A DNA stretch of 64,000 nucleotides, taken from positions 1 through 64,000 of the forward strand of contig NZ_JXAL01000014.1 in assembly GCF_000829465.1 (NCBI RefSeq), given 5' to 3'. Each line of letters starts with the position of its first letter. Position 1 is the first letter of the stretch. Source of the DNA: Cohnella kolymensis. GTDB taxonomy: Bacteria > Bacillota > Bacilli > Paenibacillales > Paenibacillaceae. The position numbers were made by a program, and so were the translations under genes. The notes below the pieces were generated by a model. The model was not told the DNA's origin. It saw only the letters and a program-made list of their open reading frames with translations, and made no database searches. This document shows positions 32,604-41,031 of the stretch, piece after piece.

Positions 32604-33660
32604 ATGCAAACCGTAACCGTTCAAATACGTATATTCCCAGGCGCCCAAGCCCTATTGAAAGAGATGGGAAACGAAATATATAAAAACTGTCAATCATTTA
32701 ACCGAACAATCTGAAGCATCGGGCGCATTTCCAAAGCTGACATCCAAGGATGTGCTAGCCAATCTTCCGTCCGCAGTAAGGAACCAAGCCATTCGAGATG
32801 CACGAAGTATTCATAAGAAGACGAAGAAGAAAGGGAAACGTCCCATACTGCGAAGAAGAGCCTACTACGTGAACAATCAAAACTATTCGATTAGGGACGA
32901 CGCAGTTTCATTTCCAGTCATGGTGGACGGAAAGATACAGCGGCTGACTGTCTCAGCTCGTATAACAGAACGAGAGCAAGTCCTTCTGTCAAGCGGCAAG
33001 CTTGGGCTATTGAAAGTGGTAGAGAAGTCGGGTAAGTGGTACGTTCAAATATCCGCGTTATTGCCGACAGAACAAGCGACCGGAGACGTAAAGATGGGAA
33101 TTGACTTGGGATTGAAAGTACCCGCGGTCGTTGTCACTTCAACAGGGAAGACAAAGTTTATCGGCAACGGCAGATATATTAAGTACATCCGCCGTAAATA
33201 CAAAGCGCGTAGACGGAAGATGGGCAAGCTCAAAAAACTATGTGCAATCCGTAAGCAAGAAAGAAAGGAACACAGTTACATAAAAGATCAGAACCACAAG
33301 ATCAGCCGGAAGATCGTGAATATGGCGATAGAAGAACACGTATCGGTCATCAAGATCGAGAAACTGACAAACATTCGCCAGACGACAAGAACAAGTCGTA
33401 AAAACGCTAAAAACCTGCACAACTGGTCTTTCTATCAATTGCAAATGTTTATTGCGTACAAAGCTGCGTTGGCGGGTATCAAAGTTGTTGAAGTGAACCC
33501 TGCATACACTTCACAAACATGCCCAACGTGCGGTGAACGCAACACAGCAGCGGACCGAACGTATCAGTGTGCTTGCGGCTTCCGAGGACACCGCGACAGA
33601 GTTGGAGCAATCAACATCATGCGTCAACCTGAGGCAGATGGTAAAAGTCTGTCAGCCTAA
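32604..33660 (+). pseudogene. tnpB: TnpB RNA-guided nuclease, frameshifted near the N-terminus
   Basis: TnpB is the accessory nuclease of IS605-type elements and ancestor of Cas12. The main frame (from 32752) has the RuvC residues in MGIDLGLKVPAVV (Asp), IKIEKL (Glu) and GHRDRVGAINI (Asp), and a zinc finger CPTCGERNTAADRTYQCAC. The true N-terminus, MQTVTVQIRIFPGAQALLK, starts at 32604 in another frame. Removing one A from the A5 run at 32682-32686 restores a continuous protein of about 351 aa (IYKTVNHLTEQSEASG). The catalytic part is intact, so the break is either recent or a sequencing error. Confidence 0.85.
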
Positions 33661-33791
33661 GATGCTATATGCACAGTCTTAGGATGGGCTGATGACACAG
33701 CCCCGAACTTAGCAGTTGTCCAAACCAGAAACGGACTGCGGACGCACCAACTAGCTAAGAATCCCACGGCATTAGCCGTGTGGGGTGTCAA
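33600..33791 (+). ncRNA. Predicted omega RNA scaffold of TnpB
   Basis: In IS605-type elements the guide RNA is made from the tnpB 3' end through the right end, with the guide just beyond the element. Here the GC-rich non-coding 130 bases after the tnpB stop end in a hairpin and GTGTCAA. The predicted guide is the flanking DNA at 33792-33811. The 5' boundary is approximate; expression is inferred from the family. Confidence 0.5.
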
Positions 33792-33796
33792 TTTTG

Positions 33797-33805
33797 TGGT
33801 ATAAT
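33797..33805 (+). promoter_or_regulatory. Extended -10 promoter of the globin gene
   Basis: TGGTATAAT lies only six bases beyond the right end of the IS element, so any -35 region is now supplied by the IS. It is about 90 bases upstream of the globin start. Confidence 0.5.
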
Positions 33806-33895
33806 ACGCGTACATGATTAGACTCCTTGAAGAGCCGGACGACCACAATTTATTAATTCCTATTCGAATATGAATTCGGGAAAAGGAGGAACGAT

Positions 33896-34279
33896 TTGTC
33901 CGATTACGCGACCATCTATGAAGCCATTGGCGGAGCCCCTGTTATACGCGAAATCGTTGAGAAGTTTTACCCCAAGGTTCAGGCTCATCCCCTGTTATCG
34001 CCGCTGTTCCCGGAAGATATTATGCCGGTGATGGAGAAGCAGTATTTATTTCTAACCCAGTTTCTTGGCGGACCGAATTTGTTCTCCGATGAATATGGGC
34101 ACCCGATGATGCGCGCACGGCATCTGCCGTTCCCGATAACGCCGGAAAGGGCGGAGGCCTGGCTGGACTGTATGTCGCGGGCTCTTGCCGAAACCGAAAT
34201 TCCCATGCCTTTGCAGCAGCTTGTGCTGGAGAGACTGTCGGGCCCTGCGCACCATTTCGTCAACACCGACCCATCTTAA
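33896..34279 (+). CDS. Group II truncated haemoglobin
   Basis: A 127-residue single-domain globin of the YjbI/trHbO type that binds O2 or NO through haem. It has YEAIGGAPVIREIVEKFYPKV, the FLGGPNLFSDEYGHPMMRARH segment (with the proximal histidine in MRARHLPF) and the tryptophan in AEAWLDCM. The TTG start follows a strong AAAGGAGG. It lies 105 bases beyond the TnpB element, whose insertion abuts its promoter, and 14 bases before the DUF2225 gene. Confidence 0.92.
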   Translation: MSDYATIYEAIGGAPVIREIVEKFYPKVQAHPLLSPLFPEDIMPVMEKQYLFLTQFLGGPNLFSDEYGHPMMRARHLPFPITPERAEAWLDCMSRALAETEIPMPLQQLVLERLSGPAHHFVNTDPS

Positions 34280-34293
34280 AAGGAGGATCTGCG

Positions 34294-34995
34294 TTGGAAC
34301 CGCTTTATCAGATTAAAGTCACCTGCAGCTGCTGTGAAACCGTCTTCCATACATCCCGCGTACGTCCAAGCTTCAAAAAGCCGGTGAACACGGATACTGA
34401 CTTCTGCGCTTACTACACAACGGTGAATCCGGACTATTACGTTGTGAGGGTCTGTCCGTCCTGCGGGTTTGCTTCCACCGAGAATTTCGCCGAGCGGCTA
34501 ACGGACCGTCAGAAGCAAGCCTACAACGACAAGATCGGGAAACAATGGCAGAAACGGGATTACGGCGGTGAGCGTGGAGCGGCCGATGCCATGTTGAGCT
34601 ATAAGCTCGCGCTTTTATCGGCTCAAGCGATCGGGGAGAAGGACCGCGTCATTGCCGCAGTGCTCCACCATATTGCCTGGTTGTACCGGTATGAGGGGGA
34701 AGTCGAGCAGGAAAACCGCTTCCTGAACTTTGCATTGGATGCATATGTGCGGGTGTTCGAAACGGAGAGGGATTCCGTAAGCAATGCGCGGATGATGTAC
34801 CTGATCGGTGAGCTGAACCGGCGTCTCGGACAATACAATGAGGCTGTCCGTTGGTTCGGGCGCGTCATTCAGGACAAGAACATCACCGACGCCGCGATGA
34901 TCCGGTCATGCCGGGAACAATGGCAGAACATGCGTGAAGAGATGAACGGCAAGGGGATAGAACTGCCGGAAGAAATGCTTCAGAGCGGTACATAA
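34294..34995 (+). CDS. DUF2225 family protein
   Basis: A 233-residue cytosolic protein of unknown function. The N-terminus has two cysteine pairs likely to bind zinc (CSCCETVFHTSRVRP and VCPSCGFAST), followed by a helical, TPR-like region (about 90-225). DUF2225 proteins are common in spore formers. TTG start with RBS AAAAGGAGG, directly after the globin gene, so they are probably co-transcribed. Confidence 0.8.
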   Translation: MEPLYQIKVTCSCCETVFHTSRVRPSFKKPVNTDTDFCAYYTTVNPDYYVVRVCPSCGFASTENFAERLTDRQKQAYNDKIGKQWQKRDYGGERGAADAMLSYKLALLSAQAIGEKDRVIAAVLHHIAWLYRYEGEVEQENRFLNFALDAYVRVFETERDSVSNARMMYLIGELNRRLGQYNEAVRWFGRVIQDKNITDAAMIRSCREQWQNMREEMNGKGIELPEEMLQSGT

Positions 34996-35002
34996 CTTAT
35001 GT

Positions 35003-35242
35003 TTACAACTCCCTGAGCGGACGATTTGACAGCAGATAATCTTGATCCGCATCGATAAGCTTGAGCGCGGAGTGGCAGCACGGAAGGATCACCGTACGTT
35101 TGCGGGCGCCGCCATAGATGCTTTTGACTTCAGCCGGTTTTATAGGGAGCAGCACGTGGGTGCTCTTGCAGAACGGGCATTCCTGCACGTACACGTCATT
35201 TATCACTATATCGTAGGGTACACTGTTGCGAAATGGTATCAT
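35003..35242 (-). CDS. Small cysteine-pair protein of unknown function
   Basis: A 79-residue protein with two cysteine pairs (QECPFCKSTHV and ILPCCHSAL) that could bind a zinc ion. No membrane segment. The ATG at 35242 follows AAGGGG at a long spacing; an in-frame GTG 12 bases upstream is possible. It is convergent with the DUF2225 gene and divergent from the oligoendopeptidase. Family unknown to me. Confidence 0.6.
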   Translation of the reverse strand: MIPFRNSVPYDIVINDVYVQECPFCKSTHVLLPIKPAEVKSIYGGARKRTVILPCCHSALKLIDADQDYLLSNRPLREL

Positions 35243-35317
35243 TTTGAGGCACACCCCTTTCAGTATCTAAACATACAACAGGGGAACGTACAGTGCAACG
35301 GAAAGGTAGAGAAGACA

Positions 35318-37102
35318 ATGGCCAATCACTATTCCCAAACCTGGAACCTCGATTCGATATTTCCAGGAGGCTCATCATCCCCTCAGTTCGCTTCATTCAT
35401 GGAGGAGACCGAATCGACGGTAGCCCGGTTACACAAGGCTCTTCAGGATCGGGGACAAGAAACCGCAGGCAACGAGAAGTTGACGGAATGGACGCACACC
35501 CTTCAGGATGTATTGTCCAGATTCACTCAAGCGGAAGCGTTCGTCTCCTGTCTAAGCGCTCAGGAGATGGGCGATAAGCGCGCCGTTGCATGGACGGAGC
35601 GGGTTCAGACATTATCCGCCCGCTTTAACCAGGTGCTTGATTTATATGATGCCCAGCTTGCTGCCGTCCCTCAGGATCGTTGGGAGCAGTGGATCGCTGA
35701 TCCTGCGCGCTCCATAATCGCATTCCCGCTCAGCGAGCGGCGTGAAGCGGTAAAGGACAAGATGCCGCCTGCGCTTGAAGCGGTGGCAGGCGAGCTTGCC
35801 GTTAACGGTTATCACGGCTGGGGTGAACACTATAACACCATTGTCGGGCGTGTTTCGATCCCATGGGAGAAAGACGGAGCAAAGGTATCATTGTCGGCCG
35901 GTCAGGCCTTCAATAAATTGGAAGATCCCGATCCGGCTGTCCGCCGGTTGATGTCCGCCCGATGGGAAGAAGCGTGGGCCGGCCAAGCCGATCTTTGTTC
36001 CGATACTTTGAATCGATTGGCCGGTTTCCGCTTAAAGCTGTACGGCATGAGACAATGGGATGATCCGTTGCGAGAACCGCTTAAGATCAACCGGATGAGC
36101 CGTGAAACCCTGGACGCGATGTGGACTGCTGTCGCAGAGGGACTTGCGCCGCTCAAGCGCTATTTGGATCTCAAAGCCCGGCGAATGGGCAAGGACCGTT
36201 TGGCGTGGCATGACGTGGATGCGCCTATAGCCTCAACCCAATCGAAAATACCGTTCGACGAAGCTGCTCAATTGATCATCGATGCATTCGGTCAATTTTC
36301 ACCGGAGATGGCGCAATTTGCCCAGCGAGCGTTCGAGGAACGCTGGATTGAAGCCGAGGACCGCGCAGGCAAAAGACCCGGCGGCTTTTGCACGAGCTTG
36401 CCCCGCACCGGAGAAAGCCGCATTTTCATGACGTACTCGGGAACACCGGGAAATGTGTCCACGCTGGCGCATGAGCTGGGGCACGCGTACCATAGCTCGC
36501 AGGTTATGGATTTGCCGCCTTTTGCGCAGGCATATGCGATGAATGTTGCCGAGACAGCATCTACGTTCGCGGAGGCGCTTGTGAATGAAGCGCTGCTGCG
36601 CCGTTCCACGAGCGATGAGGAGAAGCTTGCGCTCCTTGATGACAACTTGCAGCGGGCAGTGGCATTCTGTATGAACATTCGTGCGAGGTTTATTTTCGAG
36701 AACCGTTTCTATGAACGCCGTGCGTCCGGAATCGTGGAAGCGGCGGAGCTGAACGAAATGATGACAGCCGCGCAGAAAGAAGCTTACGGTGATGTGCTGG
36801 GTAACTGGCATCCTCATTTCTGGGCGTCCAAGATGCATTTCTACTTGACCGATGTGCCGTTCTATAATTTCCCATACACATTCGGGTACCTATTCAGTAC
36901 CGGACTTGTGGCAGTCGCTGAAAAGGAAGGCGATTCCTTCCGGGACCGCTATGACCGGCTGCTGCGGGATACCGGTGTTATGAGGGTAGAGGGGCTGGCT
37001 TCAAGCCATCTCGGCGTGTCTTTGGAACGCCCTGATTTCTGGAAGCAGGCTATGTCACGAGTGGCTGCGCATGTGGATGCTTTCGAGCAGCTTTGCAAGT
37101 AA
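35318..37102 (+). CDS. M3-family oligoendopeptidase F
   Basis: A 594-residue cytosolic zinc metallopeptidase that degrades short peptides. The zinc motif is HELGHAYHS (HExxH), followed by the downstream glutamate in NVAETASTFAEAL, and the M3B fold is complete to the C-terminus. The ATG at 35318 begins the conserved N-terminus (MANHYSQTWNLDSIF); the longer frame from 35042 runs through the divergent small gene. A terminator follows. Substrate specificity is not visible in the sequence. Confidence 0.93.
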   Translation: MANHYSQTWNLDSIFPGGSSSPQFASFMEETESTVARLHKALQDRGQETAGNEKLTEWTHTLQDVLSRFTQAEAFVSCLSAQEMGDKRAVAWTERVQTLSARFNQVLDLYDAQLAAVPQDRWEQWIADPARSIIAFPLSERREAVKDKMPPALEAVAGELAVNGYHGWGEHYNTIVGRVSIPWEKDGAKVSLSAGQAFNKLEDPDPAVRRLMSARWEEAWAGQADLCSDTLNRLAGFRLKLYGMRQWDDPLREPLKINRMSRETLDAMWTAVAEGLAPLKRYLDLKARRMGKDRLAWHDVDAPIASTQSKIPFDEAAQLIIDAFGQFSPEMAQFAQRAFEERWIEAEDRAGKRPGGFCTSLPRTGESRIFMTYSGTPGNVSTLAHELGHAYHSSQVMDLPPFAQAYAMNVAETASTFAEALVNEALLRRSTSDEEKLALLDDNLQRAVAFCMNIRARFIFENRFYERRASGIVEAAELNEMMTAAQKEAYGDVLGNWHPHFWASKMHFYLTDVPFYNFPYTFGYLFSTGLVAVAEKEGDSFRDRYDRLLRDTGVMRVEGLASSHLGVSLERPDFWKQAMSRVAAHVDAFEQLCK

Positions 37103-37118
37103 TTTAAGCAGTTCACTG

Positions 37119-37155
37119 AGCACCTTCGGCCGTAATACAGGCTGAGGGTGCTTTT
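37119..37155 (+). terminator. Terminator after oligoendopeptidase
   Basis: AGCACC pairs with GGGTGCT, extended by GGCC/GGC pairing inside, followed by TTTT. Confidence 0.7.
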
Positions 37156-37289
37156 ACATGTATGAAGTGACATTTTTCCCCATATATAGACAAAATCATT
37201 GAATAATTCAAAATATTCTTTTATAATGAGGCTGAAGTCGCAGTTGGTAATACCTAGAAGAATTAGATTTATAAGTACAAAGGAGGAGA

Positions 37290-37793
37290 ATGACGAAATT
37301 GGAGCAAAATCCTTTAGCTAGGCAGATCGGCATCGCGCTGGAGCAATTGGAAGGAGAATTGAAGGGACTGACGGCGGGAACGATCGTCCTGCAAATCCGC
37401 AACGACACAGTCGGCAAGTTTGGGATCCGGCATCTTCCTGTAGACTGCGGCTCCGCGAACAAAGGCGGTTCGGGAATGTCCGCCGCGCACGTTCAATTGC
37501 TCCGCCGATTGGCACTGGAAGCTCTTCAGCACAAGAACAGCTGGACGCATGGTGAAATCAGCTATGACTTTGTACTCAAACAAGACCAAGTCTATGTCAG
37601 CATGCAGATTGAATCCAATTACAACATGGCGAATCATATGTTCCAGCTCAAGCGGCGAGACCGCAGGGAAGCTCGAACGAATAGCTTTTTTATACATAAT
37701 GGCAATACCCGTCAGTTGACCGCTTACGAAGCAAGAAGTAAAACAATCTTAGCCTGGATATCGTCCGGCTGGGATTGTTTTTATTTTGGGTGA
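37290..37793 (+). CDS. Unknown protein, 3' end uncertain
   Basis: A 167-residue soluble protein I do not recognise. The conserved-looking part is residues 1-135 (PLARQIGIALEQLEGELKGL, GKFGIRHLPVDCG, HGEISYDFVLKQ). The last 15 residues are coded inside a good rho-independent hairpin (37741-37786), which is unusual. An indel in the T6 run at 37686-37691 would end the protein earlier, so the natural C-terminus may be at about residue 135-142. RBS AAAGGAGG precedes the start. Confidence 0.65.
   Translation: MTKLEQNPLARQIGIALEQLEGELKGLTAGTIVLQIRNDTVGKFGIRHLPVDCGSANKGGSGMSAAHVQLLRRLALEALQHKNSWTHGEISYDFVLKQDQVYVSMQIESNYNMANHMFQLKRRDRREARTNSFFIHNGNTRQLTAYEARSKTILAWISSGWDCFYFG
37741..37786 (+). terminator. 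Terminator at the end of the 37.3 kb gene
   Basis: AAAACAATC pairs with GATTGTTTT, with an inner AGCC/GGCT stem, followed by a T-run. It lies inside the last codons of the annotated frame. Confidence 0.8.
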
Positions 37794-37820
37794 AAACTTT
37801 TTGCTGATGCTGACAGGTAT
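37791..37820 (+). promoter_or_regulatory. Possible ECF-type promoter of the sigma operon
   Basis: TGAAAAC followed by TTTTT and, 18 bases on, GGTAT resembles TGAAAC...CGTAT promoters of ECF sigma factors such as SigW. This would fit autoregulation. The match is imperfect. Confidence 0.3.
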
Positions 37821-37852
37821 ATACATTGAACAGAGGCAAGGAAGGGGTGTCG

Positions 37853-38398
37853 GTGGTGGAGAATGAGCTTATACAGAGAATGAAGGCAGGCGACCGCCAA
37901 GAAGCCTTTGAGCAGTTATATAGGCTGTATGCGGATCAGGCGATACGAACAGCGGCCGCGATCACCTTGAACCAAGCGAGCGCTGCAGATGTCGTGCAGG
38001 AGACTTTCATCCGGGTGTACCGGAATATTGAGAATTATGATATCGGAAAACCTTTCAAACCCTGGTTCAACAGAATCCTCATGAATGAGTGCAACCGGTA
38101 TCTCAAGAAACATTCTCGGGTGATTCCTTCCGAAATTGACGAGGAAAGGGATCTTCCTTCCGACACCGATACTTATGATTTTGACCGGCATGGAGAGATT
38201 TACGAACTTGTACAGCAGCTCGACGACATCCATAGGGTACCTGTCATTCTGAAGTATTTGAACGATCTTGCGGATCAGGATATAGCGGATATTCTCGGGC
38301 TTAACTTAAACACCGTGAAATCCAGATTGTTCAAGGCGAGAAACAAGCTGAGAGGCTGGATGACAACGAGCAAAGGAGGAAGCATTCATGGCGCTTGA
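37853..38398 (+). CDS. ECF-type RNA polymerase sigma factor
   Basis: A 181-residue sigma-70 factor of the extracytoplasmic function group. Region 2 contains DVVQETFIRVYRNIENYD and region 4 is VPVILKYLNDLADQDIADILGLNLNTVKSRLFKARNKL. GTG starts at 37853 or 37856 fit the AAGGAAGG RBS better than the TTG at 37826. It overlaps the next gene by 11 bases, which encodes a likely membrane-bound anti-sigma factor, the usual arrangement. The inducing signal is unknown. Confidence 0.9.
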   Translation: MVENELIQRMKAGDRQEAFEQLYRLYADQAIRTAAAITLNQASAADVVQETFIRVYRNIENYDIGKPFKPWFNRILMNECNRYLKKHSRVIPSEIDEERDLPSDTDTYDFDRHGEIYELVQQLDDIHRVPVILKYLNDLADQDIADILGLNLNTVKSRLFKARNKLRGWMTTSKGGSIHGA

Positions 38399-39188
38399 TC
38401 GATTCGAAGAAAAGCTGCGAGACGGTCTCGGCAAGGGAACGGAAGCATCGCTTATGATGAAGGAAGAGATTTGGCGCAATATCCGCAGCACAATAGAATC
38501 GGAGCCGCTTGAGATGAACCTGGGCAAGCCCGAAGTAAACCGTCGAACCGAACGCCGCCGCAAAACAGCCCTGTATGCCGGTTCCATTGCTGCAGCTGTG
38601 TTGATCATGTTCGTAATTGCCCCCGCACAGCCCACACAAGCGTTAATCAGTCAGATTAAAGATTGGTTTGCTCCGTCGAAGGTTGTTGAACAGCAGATTG
38701 AAGGGATTCCATCAAAGTCGAATGCGACTCTTCACGAAGGGAAGTCGGGATATGTTATCTATTTTGATAAAAAAATGTACAAGATGACTACGGTCGACGG
38801 CAAAGACCGGATTGTTCCGACGCGGCACACGGATGAGAGATATCCCGAGGTTTACATGGAGATCACGCAGCAAACTCAATCACCAGACAAGGCGGCCGAG
38901 GGAATTCACACTCAGCTGAAGCATTATCCGACAGTGTCGGAAGTACGGGAAGTGCAGCTTCCGATACCTGCGCGCGAGATCCATGCGGTCGGTGGAAAAG
39001 GCGGGAAAGCCTGGAACGACGAGGTGGTCCGGTTCTATGTGTTCGACAATAACAAGGGAGGTAGCTTTGTCATCAGGCAGCAGTACTTTCTGGAAGCTGA
39101 GGAAGGGCACGGCGAGCGATTCAAACAGATGCTTAAAGAATTCCATATCACGGATGAGAAAAATGGAACAGGAGAAAAACAACGATGA
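38388..39188 (+). CDS. Membrane-anchored probable anti-sigma factor
   Basis: A 266-residue protein with a cytosolic N-terminal 60 residues, one membrane helix (about 62-80, LYAGSIAAAVLIMFVIAP) and an extracellular domain of about 180 residues. Position directly after, and overlapping, an ECF sigma gene indicates an anti-sigma role (inferred). The N-terminal part lacks a clear zinc HxxxCxxC motif. The start has GGAGG upstream and the end overlaps the next lipoprotein gene. Confidence 0.75.
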   Translation: MALDRFEEKLRDGLGKGTEASLMMKEEIWRNIRSTIESEPLEMNLGKPEVNRRTERRRKTALYAGSIAAAVLIMFVIAPAQPTQALISQIKDWFAPSKVVEQQIEGIPSKSNATLHEGKSGYVIYFDKKMYKMTTVDGKDRIVPTRHTDERYPEVYMEITQQTQSPDKAAEGIHTQLKHYPTVSEVREVQLPIPAREIHAVGGKGGKAWNDEVVRFYVFDNNKGGSFVIRQQYFLEAEEGHGERFKQMLKEFHITDEKNGTGEKQR

Positions 39189-39682
39189 AAAAGATAATTA
39201 CCATTCTCATATTGAGTCTAATGATGCTGCCGGTCGCAGCGTGCGGAAATTCTGAGCCGTCTGCAGGGTCTGCCGGGACCGGCACAGCGGTTGACAACGC
39301 AGGCCCGCAAGCAAACAAACAGCCCGAGGACCAGCCGATAATTGATGATCCCGCCGACTCCTTGAAACGGGAACAAATTATCGGATTAAGCAGTGATGAA
39401 GTGTCGGCAAAGTACGGTGAACCGGAAGCGGTGACGGACGCCAATCATTTTCTGATCATGAGATATGACTTCCCGGCGGAAGGGTATCAATATCCGGAGA
39501 AGGTGATCTCGATCGACGTCAAGGGGTTGACGGACAGCAAGATGCTGGCACAGCTCGTCGTCGATTACGGAGAAGATAAAACTGCCGATTCCTATTCGAT
39601 TTTTTATATGACCGGCAGCGAAGTCATGCAGTACCGTGTGACCAAAGACGGAGCGGAGGAATATCCGGCGGGCGCGGATTAA
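39185..39682 (+). CDS. Lipoprotein of the ECF sigma operon
   Basis: A 165-residue exported lipoprotein with lipobox PVAAC, a Gly/Ser/Pro-rich linker, and a small globular domain resembling SmpA/OmlA-type folds (GLSSDEVSAKYGEPEAVTD). It overlaps the anti-sigma gene by 4 bases, so the three genes form one coupled operon. A role in sensing envelope stress is possible but not shown. Confidence 0.75.
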   Translation: MKKIITILILSLMMLPVAACGNSEPSAGSAGTGTAVDNAGPQANKQPEDQPIIDDPADSLKREQIIGLSSDEVSAKYGEPEAVTDANHFLIMRYDFPAEGYQYPEKVISIDVKGLTDSKMLAQLVVDYGEDKTADSYSIFYMTGSEVMQYRVTKDGAEEYPAGAD

Positions 39683-39688
39683 ATGCGG

Positions 39689-39716
39689 TTGACAATCGTA
39701 TTGCGCGGGGTATAAT
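39689..39716 (+). promoter_or_regulatory. Promoter of the T-box-trpS transcript
   Basis: TTGACA and TATAAT separated by 16 bases, a near-consensus SigA promoter. Confidence 0.85.
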
Positions 39717-39721
39717 GATTA

Positions 39722-40012
39722 ACAATCAAGCATATTCCTCGGCGATGAAGAGAATAAGTAAGCAAGGCTGGAGCGTTCACAGAGAGCCGGTAGAGCTGGA
39801 AGCCGGTACGCCGCCCTTGCCGAATGGATCTCGGAGCCGAAAGTGCAAAGACGGACAAACGCGGCCTTCGCCGTGTCTTTGGCCCGCTCCCATACTTTCC
39901 GGCTGTTCTCCGTTAACGGAACTTAAGGTTTCGCATGCCGACGTGCTGCGAGACGAATAAGGGTGGTACCACGGCTTCTCGTCCCTTGCGGAGGAGGGCT
40001 TTTTTTATTTTC
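39722..40012 (+). ncRNA. tRNA-Trp T-box leader (riboswitch)
   Basis: The leader has the landmarks of a T-box: stem I with AGAGAGCCGG and GCTGGAAGCCGGT, a specifier loop containing TGG (39825-39827, the Trp codon, in CGAATGGATC), and the T-box AAGGGTGGTACCACGG at 39959-39974. A terminator stem with a T7 run follows. Uncharged tRNA-Trp should pair with the specifier and T-box and stabilise the antiterminator, raising trpS expression. The frame 39715-39960 on this strand is not a gene. Confidence 0.95.
39980..40012 (+). terminator. Regulated terminator of the T-box leader
   Basis: GTCCCT pairs with AGGGC just before a T7 run. It is mutually exclusive with the antiterminator formed by the T-box sequence. 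Confidence 0.75.
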
Positions 40013-40032
40013 CAAAAAAGGGGTCCGATTTT

Positions 40033-41028
40033 ATGTCCAAATTACGTGTATTGTCCGGTATTCAGCCCAGTGGTCAACTGACGCTCGGGAATTACATCGG
40101 GGCGATCCTGAATTACGTTAAGCTTCAGCATGAACACGAATGCTTCTTCATGGTGGTGGATCTTCATGCCGTTACCGTACCCCAGGACCCTGCGGCTCTG
40201 CGGGAGCAAAGCGAATCGGTCGCCGCATTATATTTGGCCGCCGGAATCGACCCGTCGCATGCGGCCGTCTTTTTGCAGTCGCATGTTCCGGCCCACGCTG
40301 AGCTGGGCTGGTTGATGACGACTATGGCGTACATGGGCGAACTCGAGCGGATGACCCAATTTAAAGATAAAGCGGAAGGCAAAGACGCCGTAGGCGCAGG
40401 CTTGTTCGTATATCCCGCTCTTATGGCCGCCGATATTCTGCTGTATAACGCCAACCTCGTTCCTGTCGGCGACGATCAGAAGCAGCATCTGGAGCTGACG
40501 CGTGATTTGGCCGGCCGATTCAATCACCGGTTCGGTGACACGTTCGTCATGCCGGAGCCTTATATTCCTAAAGTAGGCGCCCGGATTATGTCTCTGGACG
40601 ACGGCACGAAAAAGATGAGCAAAAGCAATCCCAACGCGGGAAGCTACATTGCGCTGCTCGACAGCCCTGACGAAATCCGCAAAAAAATATCCCGAGCCAA
40701 GACCGACTTGGGGCGGGAAATTGTTTTCGATCCGCAAAACAAACCTGAGATCAGCAACTTGATGACCATCTACGCTCAACTGTCGGGGCAGACTTTGGAG
40801 CAAATCCAAGCATCTTACGACGGGCAGGGATACGGCGCATTCAAAAAGGATTTGGCGGAAGTGGCGGCAGGCGCCTTGGAGCCGCTGCAACGCAAGTATG
40901 CGGAAATCCGGTCTTCCGGAGAAATTGGCCGTATCCTGCGCGACGGCGCGGAACGCGCGAATGCCGTTGCGGAAGTGACACTGCGCCGGGTGAAGGAGTC
41001 GATGGGCTTCTTACCGCCCATGCGATAA
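40033..41028 (+). CDS. trpS: Tryptophanyl-tRNA synthetase
   Basis: Class I aminoacyl-tRNA synthetase of 331 residues, charging tRNA-Trp. It has the HIGH-type motif in IQPSGQLTLGNYIGA and the KMSKS motif in KKMSKSNPNAG. It is preceded by a T-box leader with a TGG specifier, which independently confirms the amino acid. Complete and typical. Confidence 0.98.
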   Translation: MSKLRVLSGIQPSGQLTLGNYIGAILNYVKLQHEHECFFMVVDLHAVTVPQDPAALREQSESVAALYLAAGIDPSHAAVFLQSHVPAHAELGWLMTTMAYMGELERMTQFKDKAEGKDAVGAGLFVYPALMAADILLYNANLVPVGDDQKQHLELTRDLAGRFNHRFGDTFVMPEPYIPKVGARIMSLDDGTKKMSKSNPNAGSYIALLDSPDEIRKKISRAKTDLGREIVFDPQNKPEISNLMTIYAQLSGQTLEQIQASYDGQGYGAFKKDLAEVAAGALEPLQRKYAEIRSSGEIGRILRDGAERANAVAEVTLRRVKESMGFLPPMR

Positions 41029-41031
41029 CGG

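Larger units (their letters stand above)
32535..33791 (+). mobile_element. TnpB-only IS200/IS605-type element
   Basis: About 1.26 kb. The left side is preceded by TTAC (32531-32534), as at IS608-type targets, and has the family-like AAGCCC...ATGGGATGAATCGG end. The right side carries an imperfect hairpin (CCCACGGC-ATTA-GCCGTGTGGG, 33763-33784) and finishes in TCAA at 33788-33791, a typical right-end cleavage motif. No tnpA is present, so it depends on a transposase in trans. No target duplication is expected for this family. Boundaries are inferred from these motifs. Confidence 0.75.

Noticed and set aside
35042-35317. A 92-residue N-terminal extension of oligoendopeptidase F
   Set aside because: It reads antisense through the divergent small cysteine-pair gene and its promoter; family homology begins at the ATG at 35318.
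39715-39960. An 81-residue frame upstream of trpS
   Set aside because: The DNA is the tRNA-Trp T-box leader with specifier and T-box sequence; the frame has no RBS.
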